A stretch of DNA of 64,000 nt from Novosphingopyxis baekryungensis DSM 16222 (GTDB lineage: Bacteria; Pseudomonadota; Alphaproteobacteria; Sphingomonadales; Sphingomonadaceae), in the NCBI RefSeq assembly GCF_000420305.1, contig NZ_ATUR01000003.1, positions 124,001 through 188,000 on the forward strand, in the 5' to 3' direction. Below are positions 19,341-28,060 of this stretch, in pieces (the first letter of the stretch is position 1; each line of letters opens with the position of its first letter). Under the pieces are notes generated by a model. The model did not search any database. It was not told the origin of the DNA and worked only from the letters and a program-made list of their open reading frames with translations. The position numbers were made by a program, and so were the translations under genes.

Positions 19341-20492
19341 ATGCAGTGCATTCGCTCCATCTTAAGCGGCCTCTTCAGTCTGGTTGCTGCCACCCTTGGC
19401 TTGCTGCCCACGCCCGCGCTGGCGCAGAGCCTTATATATGATCCGGCTGTGTTCACCCTCGAACCGACGGCCATGCAAATTGAGGCACCTCATCGGTCGG
19501 CGCCGACCCGCGAATTTGCGGCAGACAGCGTTGCCCTTGAAGAGGGTGGCATGACCATGGTCGATGCGCCGGCTCGACCGAATGAACCGCTGGCAGCCTA
19601 CGCCGCGCTGCCCCCGCCCCCACCGTCGATCGATCGCAATATGGCGCAGGCGGACGCTCCTGCCGTCGATCAGGGGCGTTCCTATGGCGGGCTTCGCTGG
19701 GGAGGCAAATTGCGCCTGACCAACGGGGTCGCTACATTGGATGGCGCATCCGGCGGCGGATTGGCGGGTTGGGCGGTGATAGCCGGGCGAGAGACGGTGG
19801 AAGGCATTGGCGGATCAGCCCATCTGACCTTTGCCGAGCTACCCGATTATAACTGGCAGAGCCATGGCGCGGCGATCGGCCTGTTCAACCGGCTGGAGCT
19901 ATCCTACGCGCGCCAGAACCTGGATCTCATCGATGTTGGCGCAGCCCTGGGCCTGGGCCGCAGCTATGTGCTGAATCAGGACGTCTTCGGCGCGAAACTG
20001 CGTCTGTTTGGCGACGCGGTTTATGGCGAGCCCTGGGTTCCGCAGCTGTCCGCCGGTGTGCAGTACAAAAACAATCTGGATGAAGCGGTCACGCGCTTCG
20101 TCGGGGCCAAATCCAGCGATGGCACCGATTTCTACCTGGCGGCCACGAAGATCCTGCTGGCCCAGAGCACCTTGGTCAACGCCACGCTGCGTTATACCAA
20201 GGCCAACCAGCTTGGGCTGCTTGGCTTTGGTGGAGACCGGTCCGACGATCGATCGGTGCAGTTCGAAGGCAGCGTGGGCTATATGCTGTCACGCAATCTG
20301 GTCCTGGGCGCGGAATACCGGACCAAGCCGGACAATCTGGGCATCGCCGAGGAAAATGACTGGCTGGATATCTATGCCGCATGGTCGTTTGGCGATCATA
20401 TCACCTTTACCGCTGCCTATGTGGACCTGGGCACGATCGCCATTGCCGATGAGCAACGCGGCGCCTTGCTCTCGCTTCAGGCCGCCTTCTGA
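19341..20492 (+). CDS. DUF3034 family outer-membrane protein
   Basis: 383-aa protein of the DUF3034 family with an N-terminal signal peptide (MQCIRSILSGLFSLVAAT ... ALAQS). After a proline-rich linker (ALPPPPPSID, ~95-105) the chain alternates short amphipathic strands (GLRWGGKLRLTNG, LELSYARQNLDL, NLVLGAEYRTKPDN, HITFTAAYVDLG) and ends in phenylalanine (LLSLQAAF), as expected for a small outer-membrane barrel. The start at 19341 is chosen for the signal peptide. It is followed after 14 bases by the exported haemoglobin gene and is divergent from the cupredoxin/GGDEF-EAL pair. Function is unknown; a channel serving that module is a guess. Confidence 0.78.
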   Translation: MQCIRSILSGLFSLVAATLGLLPTPALAQSLIYDPAVFTLEPTAMQIEAPHRSAPTREFAADSVALEEGGMTMVDAPARPNEPLAAYAALPPPPPSIDRNMAQADAPAVDQGRSYGGLRWGGKLRLTNGVATLDGASGGGLAGWAVIAGRETVEGIGGSAHLTFAELPDYNWQSHGAAIGLFNRLELSYARQNLDLIDVGAALGLGRSYVLNQDVFGAKLRLFGDAVYGEPWVPQLSAGVQYKNNLDEAVTRFVGAKSSDGTDFYLAATKILLAQSTLVNATLRYTKANQLGLLGFGGDRSDDRSVQFEGSVGYMLSRNLVLGAEYRTKPDNLGIAEENDWLDIYAAWSFGDHITFTAAYVDLGTIAIADEQRGALLSLQAAF

Positions 20493-20506
20493 AACCGGAG
20501 AAAAGC

Positions 20507-21052
20507 ATGTCGTTCTTTTTGTCCTTGCTGCTGACCACGCAAGCGGTGGCACTGCCGGGCGACGAGGCCGTGCCGCCGGTCGACTGGGCGCGGCAGCTGG
20601 GGATCGAAGAAGAGCAGCGCGATCCGGCGACCGGCGAATTTCCCGTCGCCCCCTATCGACAAAGCAACGCCAATGCCGGTGCGACCCCGGTTGGCGGCAA
20701 CCGTCTTGCCGATCAATTCGGTGGTCAGGCTGGCATCCGCGATGTGACGGACCGGCTGGTGGCCATCAGCCTGGAAGACCCGCGCATCTCGGCAACCTTC
20801 AAGGGGCATGACATGGTCCGGTTGCGCCGCACTCTGTTCGAACAGGTCTGCTATCTGCTCAATGCCGGCTGCGATTATAGCGGGCGGGACATGCAATCGG
20901 CGCATCGCGACATGGGGCTTCAGATGGACGATCTGAACGCGCTGGTGGAAAATCTGCAGCAGGCCATGCGCGAGAAGCGCATTCCCTTCAGCAGTCAAAA
21001 CCGCCTGTTGGCCAAGCTGGCACCGATGAAGAACGACGTCGTGCAGCCCTGA
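20507..21052 (+). CDS. Exported group 1 truncated haemoglobin
   Basis: 181-aa protein with a short hydrophobic N-terminus (SFFLSLLLTTQAVALP) that looks like a signal peptide, then a linker of ~45 residues and a 2-on-2 globin. Globin features are the FGGQAGIRDVTDRLV start (~71), EQVCYLLNAGCDYSGRDM, and proximal His133 in SAHRDMGL. Cys115 and Cys122 could form a disulphide outside the cytosol. Truncated haemoglobins bind O2, NO or CO and are usually cytosolic, so export is unusual. It is second in an operon with DUF3034 and opposite the cupredoxin/GGDEF-EAL operon. Confidence 0.83.
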   Translation: MSFFLSLLLTTQAVALPGDEAVPPVDWARQLGIEEEQRDPATGEFPVAPYRQSNANAGATPVGGNRLADQFGGQAGIRDVTDRLVAISLEDPRISATFKGHDMVRLRRTLFEQVCYLLNAGCDYSGRDMQSAHRDMGLQMDDLNALVENLQQAMREKRIPFSSQNRLLAKLAPMKNDVVQP

Positions 21053-21062
21053 ACCCCGGCCC

Positions 21063-22352
21063 TCAATGCCCGGTCGGCGTGCTGTCCGTACCGGCTGTAT
21101 CGCCCAGCTTCTTGACGATCTTTCCTATGGTGGAGCCCTGCACCAGCACCGAAAAGAGCACGACGAAAAAGGTGGCGGCCAGCAAGGTATCGCGCGTTTG
21201 CCCGGCTGGTAGCGAGAGCGCCAGCGCGATCGAGATACCACCGCGCAAGCCGCCCCAGACCAGAATTCTGTAACCGCCCTCGCCCACCAGCCCCAGGGGC
21301 CGGAGCAAAATCATCGGCCCGCCGACGGCGAGCGCCCGTCCGATGAGCACGAGGGGGATGGCGAGCACGCCCAGTATCGCCAGCTGCGGACTGATGGCGA
21401 TCACGATGATTTCCAGCCCGATGAGCAGGAACAGGACGCTGTTCAGCATCTCGTCGATCAGCTCCCAGAATTTCAGCACATAATCGCGCGTCACGTCGCT
21501 CATCGCATAGGTCACGCCCTGATTGCCGATCAGCAGCCCCGCAACCGCCATCGCCACCGGGCCGGCCAGATGGAAGGATGAGCAAAAGGAATACCCGCCC
21601 ATGACGACCGCCAGACTGATCAGCACCTCCAGTGCATATTCGTCCACACTGCGCATCGCCCGATAGGCCACATAACCGGTGACCAGACCCACCAGGATGC
21701 CCCCGCCCGCCTCTTCTGCAAACAAGGTCAGCCCTTCCATGAAGGAAAAATCCGCACCGGTAATGGCCGCGCTCAACAGAATGGTGAACACCACGACGCC
21801 CACACCATCGTTGAACAGGCTCTCCCCGGCCACCGTGGCTTGCAGCGATGGCGGCACGGCGAAACGGCGCAGAATACCCAGCACGGAAACCGGGTCCGTA
21901 GGGCTGATCAAGGCACCGAAGACGAGGCACCAGATGAAAGCCGTCGGCAAACCGATGAAGCTGGTGAGAATGAAAAAAGCGCCGCCAACGATGACGGTGG
22001 ACAGCAACACGCCCAGCGTGGACAGCAGCAGCACCGCCAGCCAGCCTTTCTTCAGCTCGTCCAGATCGACATGCAGCGCGCCGGCAAACAGAAGGAAGCT
22101 GAGCATGCCCTCCATCAGGGTCTGCGAAAAATCGATTTCGTTGATGAAGCTTTCCACCTGATCCGAAATGGTCAGCCCCGGAACCGCCCAGTCCAGAACG
22201 ATCAACAGCACGGATACGATGGAGCCCATCACGGTCAGCCCGATGACATGGGGAAGCTTCACGAATCGGTGGTTGATATAGGAAAGAAAGGCCGCGACCA
22301 CGATGATGATGGAGGCGGCATCAAAGGCCGAAAGCGTGGTCGTTTCATGCAT
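21063..22352 (-). CDS. CPA1-type Na+(K+)/H+ antiporter (NhaP family)
   Basis: 429-aa inner-membrane antiporter with about 12 hydrophobic segments. Conserved features are FNDGVGVVVFTILL (the acidic ion-translocation region), IWCLVFGALISPTDPVSVLGIL (the SPTDPV motif) and ILVWGGLRGGISIALALSLP near the C-terminus. The ATG at 22352 (MHETTT) has AAGGA eight bases upstream and is preferred over the in-frame ATG at 22373. It exchanges sodium or potassium for protons in pH and salt homeostasis. It is convergent with the globin gene and divergent from the rpf-type operon. Confidence 0.92.
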   Translation of the reverse strand: MHETTTLSAFDAASIIIVVAAFLSYINHRFVKLPHVIGLTVMGSIVSVLLIVLDWAVPGLTISDQVESFINEIDFSQTLMEGMLSFLLFAGALHVDLDELKKGWLAVLLLSTLGVLLSTVIVGGAFFILTSFIGLPTAFIWCLVFGALISPTDPVSVLGILRRFAVPPSLQATVAGESLFNDGVGVVVFTILLSAAITGADFSFMEGLTLFAEEAGGGILVGLVTGYVAYRAMRSVDEYALEVLISLAVVMGGYSFCSSFHLAGPVAMAVAGLLIGNQGVTYAMSDVTRDYVLKFWELIDEMLNSVLFLLIGLEIIVIAISPQLAILGVLAIPLVLIGRALAVGGPMILLRPLGLVGEGGYRILVWGGLRGGISIALALSLPAGQTRDTLLAATFFVVLFSVLVQGSTIGKIVKKLGDTAGTDSTPTGH

Positions 22353-22478
22353 GGCGTGGATCCTTGCGGGCAATCAGGCCGAAAGGCCACCCGGCAACCA
22401 AAGAAATTTGCAGCCGGGCAGCCGGCCACCGGATTTGGTTAACTAAATGTAGAGCAACTGGACCTAACGCCTCATGTC

Positions 22479-24629
22479 ATGAAGGCACGCGTTGTCATAA
22501 TCGATGATCGTCCGACGAATCTGCGCATTTATGCACAGTTCGTCAAACTGATGGGCGATGGCTATCAAGTTAACTGCTTCGAGAATCCCGTGCGTGCGCT
22601 CGAGTTTCTTGATCAGGAGCAGGCTGACCTGCTGATCGTGGACTATCGCATGCCGGAAATGACGGGCGCCGAATTCATTCGCCGCGTCCGCGCCATGCCG
22701 GCAGGCGGCGAAGTGCCCGCCATCGTCATCACCGCCCATCAGGATCGCGAATGTCGCATCGCGGCGCTGGATGCCGGTGCCACCGATTTTCTGCAGAGCC
22801 CCGTCTCGCAAGCCGAGTTCAAGGAGCGCTCGCTGCATCTGCTGGAGCAGCGCAAGCGGAAGAAAGAACTGGCGGCGCGCGCCGACAGCATGGGCCGATC
22901 GGCACCGCGCGAGATTGGCGATCGCAGCACGGAATCGGCCAAGTCGATGCTGGAGCAGATCATCGATACCATCCCGATCATGATCAATGCGATCGACAAG
23001 GATGGCAAATGCCTGTTCCTGAATGCCTATCAGGCCGCGATGTACGACAGGCTGCCAAATGAGTTGGTCGGCCGCGACGTCTATTCGATGACGACCACAA
23101 AGCTTGCAGAACGCGAGCGCCGGCGGGACAGCATAGTCCTGAAAACGGGCGAACCGCTCCCGCATTATGAAGAGCGCATCAGCAAGGATGGGCTGGACTT
23201 CATTTTTCACTGCAACAAGAACCCGCTCAAGAATCGAGAGGGTGAAGCCATCGGCATCCTGACCACGGCGGTGGATATCACGGCCCGCAAATTTGCCGAA
23301 GAGCATCGCACCCATCTGGCGCTGCACGATATTCTGACCGGCCTGCCCAACCGGGCCCTTCTCGGCGAACATCTGGAGCAAGCGCTCGGGGAATCGGCGC
23401 AAGGTTCCGAAAGCGCGGCCCTGCTGCTGCTCGATCTGGACCGGTTCAAGATCATCAACGACACCCGCGGCCATCAGACCGGTGACATTCTGCTGCGCGA
23501 AGTGGCAGGGCGGCTGGACGCTTTTCTGCAACCCGATGAGATTGCCGCGCGAATCGGCGGCGATGAATTTGCCCTCGTCCTGCGGAATCTGAAAAATGTC
23601 GACGAGATCAACAGCCGCTGCGCCGCCCTGCTTCGCGAAATCAACCGGCCATATCAGATCAACGGCGTAGAGCAGGTCGTCGGTGCCAGCATCGGCATCG
23701 CACTGCTTCCCGGCGACGGGGACGATGCCGACGAATTGCTGCGGCTGGCGGATCTGGCGATGTATGATGCCAAGAGCCGCGGCCGTAACGGGTTTTGCTT
23801 CTTCTCACCGGAATTGAACCGCATCGCACAGTTCAACGCGCAGACCGAAATGGAATTGCGTGAGGCCATCGTGCTGGACCAGTTCGAACTGGAATATCAG
23901 CCCGTCGTCTCTTTGGAGACCGAAGATTATGTGGGTGTCGAGGCGCTGATCCGCTGGAACCATCCGACCCGCGGGCGGCTGCTGCCCAAGGACTTCCTCA
24001 CCGTTGCCAATGACAGCGGCATGATGGATGCCATCGGCAAATGGGTGATCGAGGCGGCGTGCAAGCAGATCGTTTCGCTGCGCGATCAGGGCATTCGAAG
24101 CCCGCGCATATCGGTCAATGTGTCCCCTCGGCAATTCCAGACGCAGGACGTGGTCAAGGAGATCGTCACCCGGCTCGAAAAATATGATATCGAACCGGAC
24201 CTTCTGTGCATCGAGATTACCGAAGAGGTATTTCTTGAGCGCAATGCGGAAATCCTGGAGGCGCTGGCACAGCTGCGCAGCCTGGGCATCAACATCTCCA
24301 TCGACGATTTTGGAACCGGATATAGTTCGCTGCAATATCTGCGCGATCTGCCCGCCACCAGGCTCAAGATCGATCGGGCCTTTGTCTGCCGCATCACGGA
24401 AAGCTCGGTCGACCGTGCCATCATCAGCACCATCTCGCATCTCGCCCACGCCCTTAAAATGAAGGTGGTGGCTGAGGGCGTGGAGACACAGGCGCAATTC
24501 GATCTACTGCAGGCCGCCGGATGTGATGAAGTGCAAGGCTGGTTGACGGGCCGGCCGATGCCGAGCGCGAAGCTCGCGCATCTGCTGACGCACAGCGACG
24601 AACGCAAGATCTGGGGAACACAGCCGTGA
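22479..24629 (+). CDS. REC-PAS-GGDEF-EAL response regulator in the RpfG position
   Basis: 716-aa cytosolic response regulator. The receiver domain (1-~125) has Asp9/Asp10, phospho-acceptor Asp55 (VDYRMPEM) and Thr85 (VITA), but the conserved lysine is Ser107 (DFLQSP). A PAS domain (~155-275) precedes GGDEF at 360-364 (RIGGDEFALV; no RxxD inhibitory site) and EAL from ~460 (VEALIRWNHP, VNVSPRQF, EITEEVF, DDFGTGYSS, RLKIDRAFV, EGVETQ). Both enzyme signatures are intact. Its stop overlaps the start of the RpfC-like hybrid kinase, and rpfF lies convergent beyond it. This is where Xanthomonas carries the HD-GYP protein RpfG, so it is the likely kinase partner and c-di-GMP output. Confidence 0.92.
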   Translation: MKARVVIIDDRPTNLRIYAQFVKLMGDGYQVNCFENPVRALEFLDQEQADLLIVDYRMPEMTGAEFIRRVRAMPAGGEVPAIVITAHQDRECRIAALDAGATDFLQSPVSQAEFKERSLHLLEQRKRKKELAARADSMGRSAPREIGDRSTESAKSMLEQIIDTIPIMINAIDKDGKCLFLNAYQAAMYDRLPNELVGRDVYSMTTTKLAERERRRDSIVLKTGEPLPHYEERISKDGLDFIFHCNKNPLKNREGEAIGILTTAVDITARKFAEEHRTHLALHDILTGLPNRALLGEHLEQALGESAQGSESAALLLLDLDRFKIINDTRGHQTGDILLREVAGRLDAFLQPDEIAARIGGDEFALVLRNLKNVDEINSRCAALLREINRPYQINGVEQVVGASIGIALLPGDGDDADELLRLADLAMYDAKSRGRNGFCFFSPELNRIAQFNAQTEMELREAIVLDQFELEYQPVVSLETEDYVGVEALIRWNHPTRGRLLPKDFLTVANDSGMMDAIGKWVIEAACKQIVSLRDQGIRSPRISVNVSPRQFQTQDVVKEIVTRLEKYDIEPDLLCIEITEEVFLERNAEILEALAQLRSLGINISIDDFGTGYSSLQYLRDLPATRLKIDRAFVCRITESSVDRAIISTISHLAHALKMKVVAEGVETQAQFDLLQAAGCDEVQGWLTGRPMPSAKLAHLLTHSDERKIWGTQP

Positions 24630-27103
24630 TGCGGTTATTTTCTAGCGAGAAGATCCCATCATCCGACAGACGCCTGGCCGGAGAGCGTCAGATATTGCTG
24701 AACCGCGCCGTCATTGGCGTGGTGACCACTCTCATCTGCATCTATCTGCAATTATCGACTTATATCATCGCCGCATTCGGCATCTATCTTGGTATCAACA
24801 CCCTGCTGATGCTGGGGCGTCTCACGGCGGTGAATCCCCGGATACGCTGGTTTATGGCCATTGTCCTCGATGCGGTGATGGCCAGCGCCATTCAGTTGCA
24901 CGATCCGGAGGGGATGGCCTTTGTCTACCCCATTCTGATCTGGTCGATCCTCGGCAATGGATTTCGCTACGGCACCCGCTGGCTGTGTATCGCATCGATC
25001 GCCAATTTCCTTTCCTTTGCCGTTGTCCTTGCATCTGCGCCTTATTGGCAGGCGATGCCGATTCTGGCCGCATCGCTGCTTTTCGGCCTTCTGATTTTGC
25101 CGGCCTATTGTTCCAAGCTGATATCAGGCCTGTGGAAAGCGACCAATCAGGCCGAAGCGGCCAACCGCGCCAAGACACATTTTCTAGCCAGCGTGAGCCA
25201 TGAACTGCGTACACCGCTGAACGCCATCATCGGTTATGGCAGCCAATTGGCGGAAGAGGATCTCACGCCGCGCATTCATGGCATGGTCGCCAGCAGCCAC
25301 CACGCCGCCGAACATCTGCTCTATCTGATCGATCAGCTGCTTTATGCCTCCCGCAGCGAGAAAACACAGGCAACGGCCGAGCAGATCGATTTTACCTTGC
25401 CCGACCTGGTCGTAAAAACGCGTGAAATCGTGCTGTTACAGGCGGCGGACAAGGGCGTGAGCGTGCACTGTCATGCAGCGCCGGGAAGCGACCGGTTGCT
25501 CAACGGCCCTGCCGACATGCTGCGCAACATGATGGTCAACCTCGCCAGCAACGCGGTGAAATTCACCGATGAGGGCCGCGTGGTGATCGAATGCGGCCTG
25601 GAAAGCGGTGCCATGGGTCATCAGCTATGGTTCGCGATCAGCGATAGCGGCATCGGCATTGCCGACGATGCACGGCAACGGATTTTCGAACCGTTTACGC
25701 AGGCCGATGCCACGGTGGCAGGCCGCTTTGGTGGCACCGGTCTCGGCCTGTCCATCTGCCAGCAAATGGCAACGCAGATGGGCGGCACATTGGAGGTGGA
25801 GAGCGATCTTGGTGTCGGCAGCCGCTTTATCTATCGTGGCCCCGTCCATCTGGCCGATCAGCAAATATCGCAGCAAACCGAACAAAGCATCCTGCTGCTG
25901 AGCCCGGAAAATCGCTCCGCTATTGCAACGGACGCCGCCGGGGTGGCGATCGAATGGATCGCCTGCAGCAATGCAGAGCAACTGGTCAATCTCCTTCCGG
26001 ACATCGACCTGCCCCGGTACGATATTGTCGTCATCGACGAATCGATTCTGGAAACCGTGCAGGCCGACAGCGACCTCTGGCCCTCGTTCGAACAGGCAAA
26101 AATTCCTGTCGTCCTGCAACGCTCCACATCGGCGCTCGAACTGGATGACATCCGCCTGCGCGCCGCTTTTGCATCGATCATTCCCGATCAGGCGGATTTT
26201 TCCACGCTGCGCAGCGCCGCCCGGATCGGCACATCCTTTCGCACTGCACTGCCGGAAGAATCCACCGAACCGTCAAGGCATGTCGCCCAGCTTGCCGCCC
26301 ATCCGCGCCGGGTGCTCGTTGCGGATGACAATCGCACGAACCGCGAGGTGGTGAAGACCATTTTGGAAACAGCGGGCCACCGCGTTGACCTTGCCGTGGA
26401 CGGGGAAGACGCTCTGGCCGCATTGGAACGGCATACGGCGGATCTTGTCTTTCTGGACGTCAACATGCCCAAAATGTCCGGCATCGAAGTCTGTGCGATG
26501 TGGCGCCAGATCGAGGGCCCCAGAGCGCATGTCCCGATCCTCGGGCTCACCGCCGACGCTACCGAAGAAACTGAAAAGCTGTGTCTAGACGCCGGAATGG
26601 ACGCCCGTCTGACCAAACCGATCCGGCGGGACCAGCTTCTCGAAGTCATCGAGCAGTATTGCCCGAATGACGAGTCCTGCCCCGCCCCCATTTCGGCAGA
26701 TCCGCTCGGCAAGGTGGTTTCGCTCAACGGCGATGCGCTGGTCCAACTTGTGGCCCTCGATCGCGCGCAGGTAGACGATCTGCTCGATATGGGCGGCCTC
26801 GAATTTCTGGCGTCTCTTGCGGAAAGCTACGCGGAAGACGTGCACAAGCTTCTGCACGATCTCCAATTGGCCGTGTCGCGCGGCGATCTGGAAAAGTTTC
26901 GTTTTGCCGCGCACGCCATCAAGAGTTCGGCCGCGAACATGGGGGCCAGCACGTTGAGCGCGCTATGTCACCAGATGGAGGTGATTTCCGCCCCGGATTT
27001 TCGCAGCGAAGGGTCCAAGCTGGTCGGCAGGACCACCGAGCTGGCCACGATGGTGGAACAGGAACTCGCGCAACTAACCGCCGGAACGAGCGCAGCCGCC
27101 TGA
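24626..27103 (+). CDS. rpfC: RpfC-like hybrid sensor histidine kinase with HPt domain
   Basis: 825-aa membrane phosphorelay kinase resembling the DSF receptor RpfC. An N-terminal block of about five TM segments (25-165) contains WSILGNGFRYGTRWL and ASAPYWQAMP, matching the RpfC input module (WVTIGNGLRYG, SPYWKANP). Then HisKA with His192 (SVSHELRTPLNAI), HATPase (NMMVNLASNAVKF, DSGIGIADD, GGTGLGLS), a receiver with Asp611 (VFLDVNMPKMSG) and Lys664, and HPt His763 (AAHAIKSSAANMG). An extra receiver-like region (~420-540) without normal catalytic residues sits between the ATPase and the true receiver. The GTG at 24626 and ATG at 24629 overlap the regulator stop. It is convergent with rpfF, as in Xanthomonas. 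Confidence 0.87.
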   Translation: MMRLFSSEKIPSSDRRLAGERQILLNRAVIGVVTTLICIYLQLSTYIIAAFGIYLGINTLLMLGRLTAVNPRIRWFMAIVLDAVMASAIQLHDPEGMAFVYPILIWSILGNGFRYGTRWLCIASIANFLSFAVVLASAPYWQAMPILAASLLFGLLILPAYCSKLISGLWKATNQAEAANRAKTHFLASVSHELRTPLNAIIGYGSQLAEEDLTPRIHGMVASSHHAAEHLLYLIDQLLYASRSEKTQATAEQIDFTLPDLVVKTREIVLLQAADKGVSVHCHAAPGSDRLLNGPADMLRNMMVNLASNAVKFTDEGRVVIECGLESGAMGHQLWFAISDSGIGIADDARQRIFEPFTQADATVAGRFGGTGLGLSICQQMATQMGGTLEVESDLGVGSRFIYRGPVHLADQQISQQTEQSILLLSPENRSAIATDAAGVAIEWIACSNAEQLVNLLPDIDLPRYDIVVIDESILETVQADSDLWPSFEQAKIPVVLQRSTSALELDDIRLRAAFASIIPDQADFSTLRSAARIGTSFRTALPEESTEPSRHVAQLAAHPRRVLVADDNRTNREVVKTILETAGHRVDLAVDGEDALAALERHTADLVFLDVNMPKMSGIEVCAMWRQIEGPRAHVPILGLTADATEETEKLCLDAGMDARLTKPIRRDQLLEVIEQYCPNDESCPAPISADPLGKVVSLNGDALVQLVALDRAQVDDLLDMGGLEFLASLAESYAEDVHKLLHDLQLAVSRGDLEKFRFAAHAIKSSAANMGASTLSALCHQMEVISAPDFRSEGSKLVGRTTELATMVEQELAQLTAGTSAAA

Positions 27104-27126
27104 CTGCCTGCGGTTGCAGGCCAGTC
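27102..27126. terminator. Hairpin between convergent rpfC-like and rpfF-like genes
   Basis: GACTG-CCTGC, loop GGTT, GCAGG-C-CAGTC: ten base pairs with one bulged C, in the 33-base gap between the two convergent stops. No T-run follows, so termination by it alone is uncertain. Confidence 0.4.
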
Positions 27127-27136
27127 ACGCGGCGTC

Positions 27137-28060
27137 TTACAGCGCGCGTGGGCGTTGCCGCGCCATCCGGTGCTCCTGCGCATTAGCGAGCCGCTGCATC
27201 TTGCGCACATCGGAATCGCTCAGTTGCATGGCTGTTTCCGCCCAGATATTCGTAATATCGAGCAACTCGTCCAGGCTGACCGGATTCGCCGCCTTGCGCG
27301 CCGCATAGACGGCACGTTCCGCATGAAAGCGTGCACGGTGCTTGCGGGTATAATCGATGATGGCCGCCTCGCCGGCTCCGTCGTCCACCAGAATGTCGAC
27401 GATCCCCATCTCGTGAAGATCTTCTGCGCTCATGATCTTGCCGCCAAGGATCAGCTCCTCGGTCACCTTCCTGCCGACACGGCGCAGCAGAAAGCTGTAG
27501 GCGCCCATGCCGGGAAACAGGTTGAACACGATTTCGGGAAGACCAAATCTGGCGCTGCGCTCGGCCACCAGCACGTCGAACGCCAGGGCATGTTCGAATC
27601 CGCCGCCCAGGGCGTCTCCCTGCACCAGCGCCATGGTGATGACCGGCGCGCCGAAACCCGTCGCATGGGCATATTGCATGCGCACGCAGGTCTCCGCATA
27701 GGCCCGCATCGCCGGCAGATCACGCGTCATGATCTTTTCCGCAAAATGCCGAAGATCGCCGCCAAGGTTGAAAACGCCCGGTGTTTTGGACGCGCTGACG
27801 AAATAGCGCAGATCGTCCGACGGCCCCTGGTCTACGAAGGCCGACCGGCGCTCCACCCAATCGTGCACCTGCTGGATCTCCGCCCCCAGCGCATAGGTGT
27901 AGCTGGGCCGGCCCTTCTGGTTCATGTGACACCAGAAAATACCGTCCTCGACATCGTGACGCAGCGAAATCTCTTTGAAGTCACGCGAGAAAATGTCCGA
28001 GTCCATCTCGGCAATGCCGCTCGGCGTGTGATCATTGGCTATGTGCGCATGCAGAACCAT
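27137..28060 (-). CDS. rpfF: RpfF-like DSF-family signal synthase (crotonase fold)
   Basis: 307-aa crotonase-superfamily protein that in relatives makes cis-2-unsaturated fatty acid (DSF) quorum signals from acyl-ACP. It follows RpfF closely: PGVFNLGGDLRHFAEKI, LVQGDALGGGFEHAL with Glu156, and GLPEIVFNLFPGMGAYSF with Glu176. The two glutamates keep the 20-residue spacing of the RpfF catalytic pair (Glu141/Glu161). The C-terminal VSLDELLDITNIWAETAMQL also matches. The GGGGGT before the ATG can serve as ribosome binding site. General annotation would call it enoyl-CoA hydratase; the motifs and the adjacent RpfC-like kinase make DSF synthase the better call. Confidence 0.87.
   Translation of the reverse strand: MVLHAHIANDHTPSGIAEMDSDIFSRDFKEISLRHDVEDGIFWCHMNQKGRPSYTYALGAEIQQVHDWVERRSAFVDQGPSDDLRYFVSASKTPGVFNLGGDLRHFAEKIMTRDLPAMRAYAETCVRMQYAHATGFGAPVITMALVQGDALGGGFEHALAFDVLVAERSARFGLPEIVFNLFPGMGAYSFLLRRVGRKVTEELILGGKIMSAEDLHEMGIVDILVDDGAGEAAIIDYTRKHRARFHAERAVYAARKAANPVSLDELLDITNIWAETAMQLSDSDVRKMQRLANAQEHRMARQRPRAL

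Noticed and set aside
27137-28060. Ordinary enoyl-CoA hydratase of beta-oxidation
   Set aside because: RpfF-specific motifs and the convergent RpfC-like kinase fit better.
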